From NCBI GenBank assembly GCA_964034945.1, contig OZ035963.1:60113182-60177181 (forward strand): 64,000 bases of DNA, read 5' to 3'. Source of the DNA: Chrysopilus asiliformis. Taxonomy: Eukaryota > Arthropoda > Insecta > Diptera > Rhagionidae. This document shows, one piece after another, positions 12,054 through 64,000 of this stretch. The notes under the pieces were generated by a model. The model was not told the DNA's origin. It saw nothing but the letters and a program-made list of their open reading frames with translations, and did no database searches. The position numbers and the translations under genes are program-made. How positions within the stretch are numbered: position 1 is the stretch's first letter; every line of letters begins with the position of its first letter.

Positions 12054-13507
12054 GTTTAAACAACACTTTTGGGATTTTTTTTGGTGGTGAAAAGTATAAT
12101 TTGAAAAAGCGTAAGCTTAATTTTAAAACGGTTTGAATTATTTGTTATTAATAACTGTTATTTTGTAGTTTAATAACTGTTATTCTGTAGTTAAAAATCT
12201 GTTATTCATTTGGATGATATTTTAACAGTTTCAGTGGTTAATTTTTCACAAGAACATTTTTGAAAAAGGGGTAAAATAAGCGAAGAACACAATTTTTAAG
12301 TAGTTTTCGTTATATAATATTCTAAACGATTCACTTGTTTTGTTTTTTTTTCACATATTGCCGTCGAGTGGTTTTACATTTGGACTTGGCGTATTTCAAA
12401 CTTTTTGTTCGGTTGATGTAGTTTTAATACTATTCCATTTTTTTAGTATAACTGAGTTTATTTATCTTTTGGGATGGTATTGTGATCATTTCAGTTGTTT
12501 CTTTTTCTACTTTTCCGTTTCTATGGATCATTTTTTAAATATTTTTGCACGAAATACACTTTAAAGTCTCTCGATGGTTCACTTTTTTTTATAATTTCTA
12601 GCTTTGTTAAAACACAGCTTTGTCAAAACTTTGGTTCGCGAGATATTAACATCATTGAATTGTTTCTAGTGGGAATTGAAATGGTTTTTTGTATGTCACT
12701 GTAGAGTTCTATAATTAGAAACATCACAACACTTGTTTTTACCACTTTATGTATATATTTTTTTAGTTTCACACTTCACTTTATTTAATTAATTATTTTA
12801 TTTTCATTTCGTGAAATACTTCACGACGGTTACTTTTTTCAGATTTTCCATGACTTTTTTTCATTATAACCTATCTATAAGATTTATCTTTGATCGTTTT
12901 GCACCCCAGCTCCAAGACTTTTTTCATTTAGAAATTTCTGATTATTATTTTTCGCAGATTTTATTGCAGTTGTTCCTTTTAAATCGGCCTTTATGCACTT
13001 TTTGTTAAATAATTTCTTTAATTTTAATTAGTTTTTTTTTGTTTCTTATTGATTTGTTCGACTTATCATTAATTTGATTAAATTTAGATTTTACATACGG
13101 CAGTCGGCTTTCCATTATTTTATTTAGAGAGTTTTTTTTCGATTTTAAGTATTAAACTTGTTTTATTTTTTCTTAATTTCACTTACAAAAATTATTTTTA
13201 CATGTTTTTTTGTTTGATTTGAAAACAATTATCGAAACAACAAAAATTTGATTTTTTAAATTATCATTTTGGATCGGTATTCATGTTTTATGTGTGTGTG
13301 TGAATTTATTTTGATAGTCTGTCGTTATTTGAATAAATGTTATTTGAAAGAAATGTTTGCTGTCGTTTTAAATATTTCTTTTTTCTCTCATTTCTTTTCA
13401 CAAATTTTTGCAATTTTTCTTATGTATTTAAGACACTGAAATTGCGCTTAAACATTGTTTCACAGAGAATATGATTTTTTACAAACATATTGTGTATGTT
13501 TACCATC

Positions 13508-13614
13508 CCAAGTAACACAAGAGGGCACAAAATGGACGTCACGCACCAAAGTCGAACTAACTTTTTGACTTTTTGATTGCGGCGTCCATTTGGCTACCTC
13601 TTTTGTCACCCGAG
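13508..13614. repeat. Short dispersed element, second copy
   Basis: CCAAGTAACACAAGAGG at the left is imperfectly inverted at the right (CCTCTTTTGTCACCCGAG), and GGACGTC pairs with GGCGTCC inside. It lies just downstream of the para stop codon, in the probable 3' UTR or beyond. Confidence 0.55.
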
Positions 13615-13799
13615 ACAACTCATCAATCTTACCAACTTGATTTAATTCAAGTTGTTTTTGTGGATATTTTTTTTATCGAATTGTTTTGTTTATTGATTTA
13701 GAGAAATAATGAACGTAAAACATAATAAGAAATGATAATAAAGATTTTTTTAGCCTAATAGTTCTGTCGTGCTTCTTGGAGAGGGGGGCGAGGCCTGGC

Positions 13800-60974
<47,175 letters not shown>

Positions 60975-61359
60975 TCATAATTTTTGAGAAATTTTAATTT
61001 TAAAATTAGTAAAGGAAAAAATAATCAAATAAACATAAAAACTCTGATAAAACTGAAAATAAAATGCTTCGATATGAAGTTTTTGCGATTCGCGAAAAAT
61101 GAGATTCGAAATTTTTGGAATTATTTAATTTTTTATTTAAAATGACACGAAGATGATTGTGAGGGTGATTCATTATCAAAAGTAGATCACTTTTATGTAG
61201 TTTTTTTTAAAATGGTAGTCGAATTTTAAGAATATATGTTCTTTCTACCCGAGTATTTTATTGTCTTCGGCATTACAGCCCTAGGTGGAATTCTGCCCTC
61301 TCAGTTGAGTTTTCGTTCAACTCTTCTTTTCTTTGCTCTCCGCACCTTCAGTTTAAAGC

Positions 61360-61731
61360 TAGAATCTGAATCGTACGTCGATGCGTCCGTCATGCGTCGG
61401 CCCGGTTGACAGTTCGAGTAGAATCAACAGGCTGCTATGAGTACTCCCCTAATAATACGTTTTCCAATGCGGCAACCGCATAGAGTAGGTCGAATTTCTA
61501 GTTTTACATGCGGCAACGCACGGAAATGTCATTTCGCAAAAAAGTTTGTTTACGATTTAAGCAATTTAAGTATGGAACAAATTGAAAGTAATTGTTTCGA
61601 CGATAAACTAATAGAAGAATTGCAAAACAATGAATTAACTCCAGATTCGTTGCCGTACCCAACTATCACCGCATCGAACTGTCAACCGGACGCACGCATG
61701 ACGGACGCATCGACGTACGATTCAGGTTCTA
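61360..61731. mobile_element. DNA element with about 55-bp terminal inverted repeats
   Basis: TAGAATCTGAATCGTACGTC at the left matches GACGTACGATTCAGGTTCTA at the right, and the similarity extends through GATGCGTCCGTCATGCG to GGTTGACAGTTCGA. A 112-codon plus-strand frame (61437-61775) fills the interior and crosses the right terminal repeat; its product (NLSMEQIESNCFDDKLIEEL) is unknown to me. Confidence 0.75.
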
Positions 61732-62010
61732 CCTTAATATGGAACGCAAACATTTGTAAGGTTTTTTTTTGCTAGCAATAGACAAAAGAAGAAGTAATAG
61801 GGAAACAGAGAAATTTGGAATAGTTTTTTTGTCTTAAATATTCTGAAATTGTGCGGTACGTAAAGTCCATTGGGAAAAGTTTTACAAAAAACAATGCAAA
61901 AGGACGTTTTCACTATTAATAGACACAGATGAAATTGTTACAGGCAAATATTTGAGTACACCAACCGATTCGAAATGAATAATGAGTAAAACTATCGCCA
62001 AACATTTTTA

Positions 62011-62520
62011 TACCCGTATGGTGAAACCAAAGGGTATATTAGATTTGCCTTACCGTTTGTAACGCCAAGATCCCGTCATCACACAAAAAAATGAATTACA
62101 CCAGTGTGTTTAGAATGATAAAAAAAGTTGCATTTAGCATGTCCGTCCGTCCGTCCGTCCGTCCGTCCGTTCGTTCGTTCGTTCGTCCGTCCGTCCGTCT
62201 GTCCGTCCATCTGTCTGTGGCGCGGATTGCGGGCGCACGGATTGAGCTAGAGACTTGAAATTTTGCGCAGATTCGTTTTTCGTAAAATGCGAGGCTAAGT
62301 TCGTTAATGGGCAAAAATGGACCATTAGGGGGGTACCCTAAATATCTCAAAAACGGTGTATCTTATCAAAAAAGTCCAAGAACAAAAGTTATTTAGGATA
62401 TGATTCTATATAAAACTCCCATACATCAAAATCCGATTGGAATAAGTTTTAAAAAATCTTATTGGAAAATTTGACTTTAAAGTGGAATTTTTGATTGGCA
62501 ATTATAGCTTTTGTTATGTT
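62011..62520 (-). mobile_element. CCCGTATGG-family element, copy 6, internally deleted
   Basis: Minus orientation between TA dinucleotides, TACCCGTATGGTGAAACC to GTTATGTT. 510 bp: about 80 bp shorter than copy 3, owing to deletions at about 62336 and near the right end. Expanded CCGT/CGTT microsatellite at 62140-62205. Confidence 0.82.
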
Positions 62521-62715
62521 TTAAACTAAAAATTTTAACTGCCCTCCACTTGCAAAAAATATTTCTGGTCTTTGGACGACCGAAAATGTGAAAACCTTTT
62601 TTGGGATACCGAAAAAAATTTCGGAAAAATCTTTAAATGAGGTGTTTTGAGGTTCAATTCCTTGGATATTGTCCGCATTGCAGGCAAATGTTTCCACTAG
62701 TTACGCAAATACTTT

Positions 62716-63187
62716 TCTAAATCATAGATGCTCAACCCATAGCCCGTTTCCGCTCGCCTACCACTAACAACTCTGCTAACCCTCATACTGTCCTCGGGTC
62801 ATTTCTGACCCAAATTCGATTTTAATTAAAAGTATCTTCTCAACTACATGAACAATGTTTGTATGGTGTAGGCTCTGTGAACAAATTTCTTTTGAATACC
62901 GAAAACAATAATATATTTGTTCATATTTTAATCCATTGAAGAGCACTGTAGTCTTCATGGGTCATAAATGGGTCATAATGGGTCATTCTTGACCCACGAA
63001 GACATCATACGTTATTTTTCTTAAGGACAGTATGAGGGTTAACAGAAGTATCGCACACAACATATTTGTAGTCGACTGTAGATGATTACAATCTATTCGA
63101 ATCGAAACGGTGGAAGATAATAAGTGCGACAAACTATCATTTAGACTTTTAGAGTTGTATTTCAGCTTCGAGTATCTATGATTTAGA
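62716..63187. mobile_element. DNA element with ends TCTAAATCATAGATGCTC, host of a nested MITE
   Basis: TCTAAATCATAGATGCTC at the left and its near-complement GAGTATCTATGATTTAGA at the right, 472 bp apart. It contains the TTAA-type MITE 62776-63042. Confidence 0.65.
62776..63042. mobile_element. TTAA-type piggyBac-like MITE D, nested
   Basis: TAACCCTCATACTGTCC at the left, GGACAGTATGAGGGTTA at the right. The right flank is TTAA, the left is CTAA (one change). Internal repeats of GGGTCAtttctGACCC type, as in widespread insect piggyBac MITEs. Confidence 0.75.
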
Positions 63188-64000
63188 CGAGAACTCAAAA
63201 TCTGTACATTTTAATCAAATTTTAAAAAAATTTCAATAAATATTTCTTTATTTTGATTAAAATCTGAAAGAAACTCCAAAACAAATCAAACGTGATCTAC
63301 TTTTGTTTTTAATAATGGCAATACCTTCTCAAATAACTAATTAAATTTTATAACACATTTGAAAAAGATAGAAAAATCACTTAATTTGAGTTACTGCTTC
63401 AAAAAAATATTTGCACAAATAAATATTCCAGTGTGGAAACATGATTAAAGAAGTAACTTCACAATTTTAATTTGTGGTTTCATATCTATCTATAAGATTA
63501 TTTCAACGTTATAGAAAAACATTTTTTATAAATACACTATTTAAATGGATTTATGATTCAACAATGGTTTTAATAAACTTATTCTCAACACTACTGGAGG
63601 TATTTACAATATTATATACCATAAACTATTTTTTAAATTTCTATTTTCGTTTTGAATTTTACATAAATCACCAAAACTAAGTTTAATTGATTATAGATTT
63701 TATTGAACGTCGGATTTTAAAAAATTACAACTTAGTTGTGTTCTTAAAACATAAGGCAACAGACACATGTTTTCTGACATAAGTTTATTGTAAAATTCAA
63801 TTGCCTTATTTTTTAAAAAACCTTCTAATTCTAAATATGGGTTTATGATGTCTATTATTAAATTATTATTTTCTATTCTAGATCCAAATGAAATTTTCCA
63901 TTTGTTATGAAAAAATATTTAATAAAAAAATGTTTTTTTGAATCGATATTCTAAAACAAAACTTTCGTCCCTACAGTGGTATAAAAAATAAAAATTTAAA

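Larger units (their letters stand above)
3207..13799. other. AT-rich intergenic region between NXF1 and para
   Basis: About 10.6 kb without a supportable gene. It holds many T and A runs (for example T24 around 10342-10366), the 3' UTR of para at its upper end, and the miniature elements listed separately at 6312, 7894, 10821, 11930 and 13508. The NXF1 promoter should lie just above 3206, but I see no clear core motif. Confidence 0.7.

Overview
The window is a piece of an insect nuclear genome, most likely a fly (Diptera). It is very AT-rich, with long T and A runs, GT-AG introns and many small DNA transposons. Both recognisable host genes are on the minus strand, and no bacterial or viral gene organisation is visible.

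The dominant gene is the voltage-gated sodium channel gene para (Nav1 type), spanning 60891 down to the stop codon at 13800. I could place 25 exon positions (27 exons counting two mutually exclusive pairs). They run from the S2-S3 region of domain I to the conserved C-terminus, about 1,898 codons, and the codon phase closes correctly at every junction. The N-terminal exons lie beyond position 64000. The selectivity ring residues D, E, K and A (domains I to IV), the S4 segments, an MFM inactivation motif, an EF-hand-like region and an IQ-like helix are intact, so the gene looks functional. Alternative exons are laid out as in Drosophila para: two domain II S4-S5 exons (38560-38722 and 37026-37188), two domain III S4 exons (25759-25881 and 22185-22307), and optional segments made by alternative acceptors in exons at 41312, 28209 and 26453.

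Downstream of para, at 390-3206, is the 5' part of an NXF1/small bristles-type mRNA export receptor gene. Five exons are visible and the rest should lie before position 1. Its first coding exon carries one base too many, a frameshift that is either real or an assembly error. The 10.6 kb between the two genes is AT-rich, non-coding and holds a few miniature transposons.

The para introns and the intergenic DNA are densely colonised by transposable elements: Helitron-like elements (TC at 5', hairpin plus CTAG at 3'), hAT-like elements with 8-bp target duplications (including a 2.1 kb fold-back palindrome), TTAA-flanked piggyBac-like MITEs, a deleted mariner, a 5'-truncated non-LTR retrotransposon, and an at least six-copy TA-flanked family that has inserted into itself. 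Points of special interest are a displaced fragment of a para exon caught between direct repeats in another para intron (43420-43643), and a near-perfect 113-bp hairpin lying exactly between the two mutually exclusive domain III exons.
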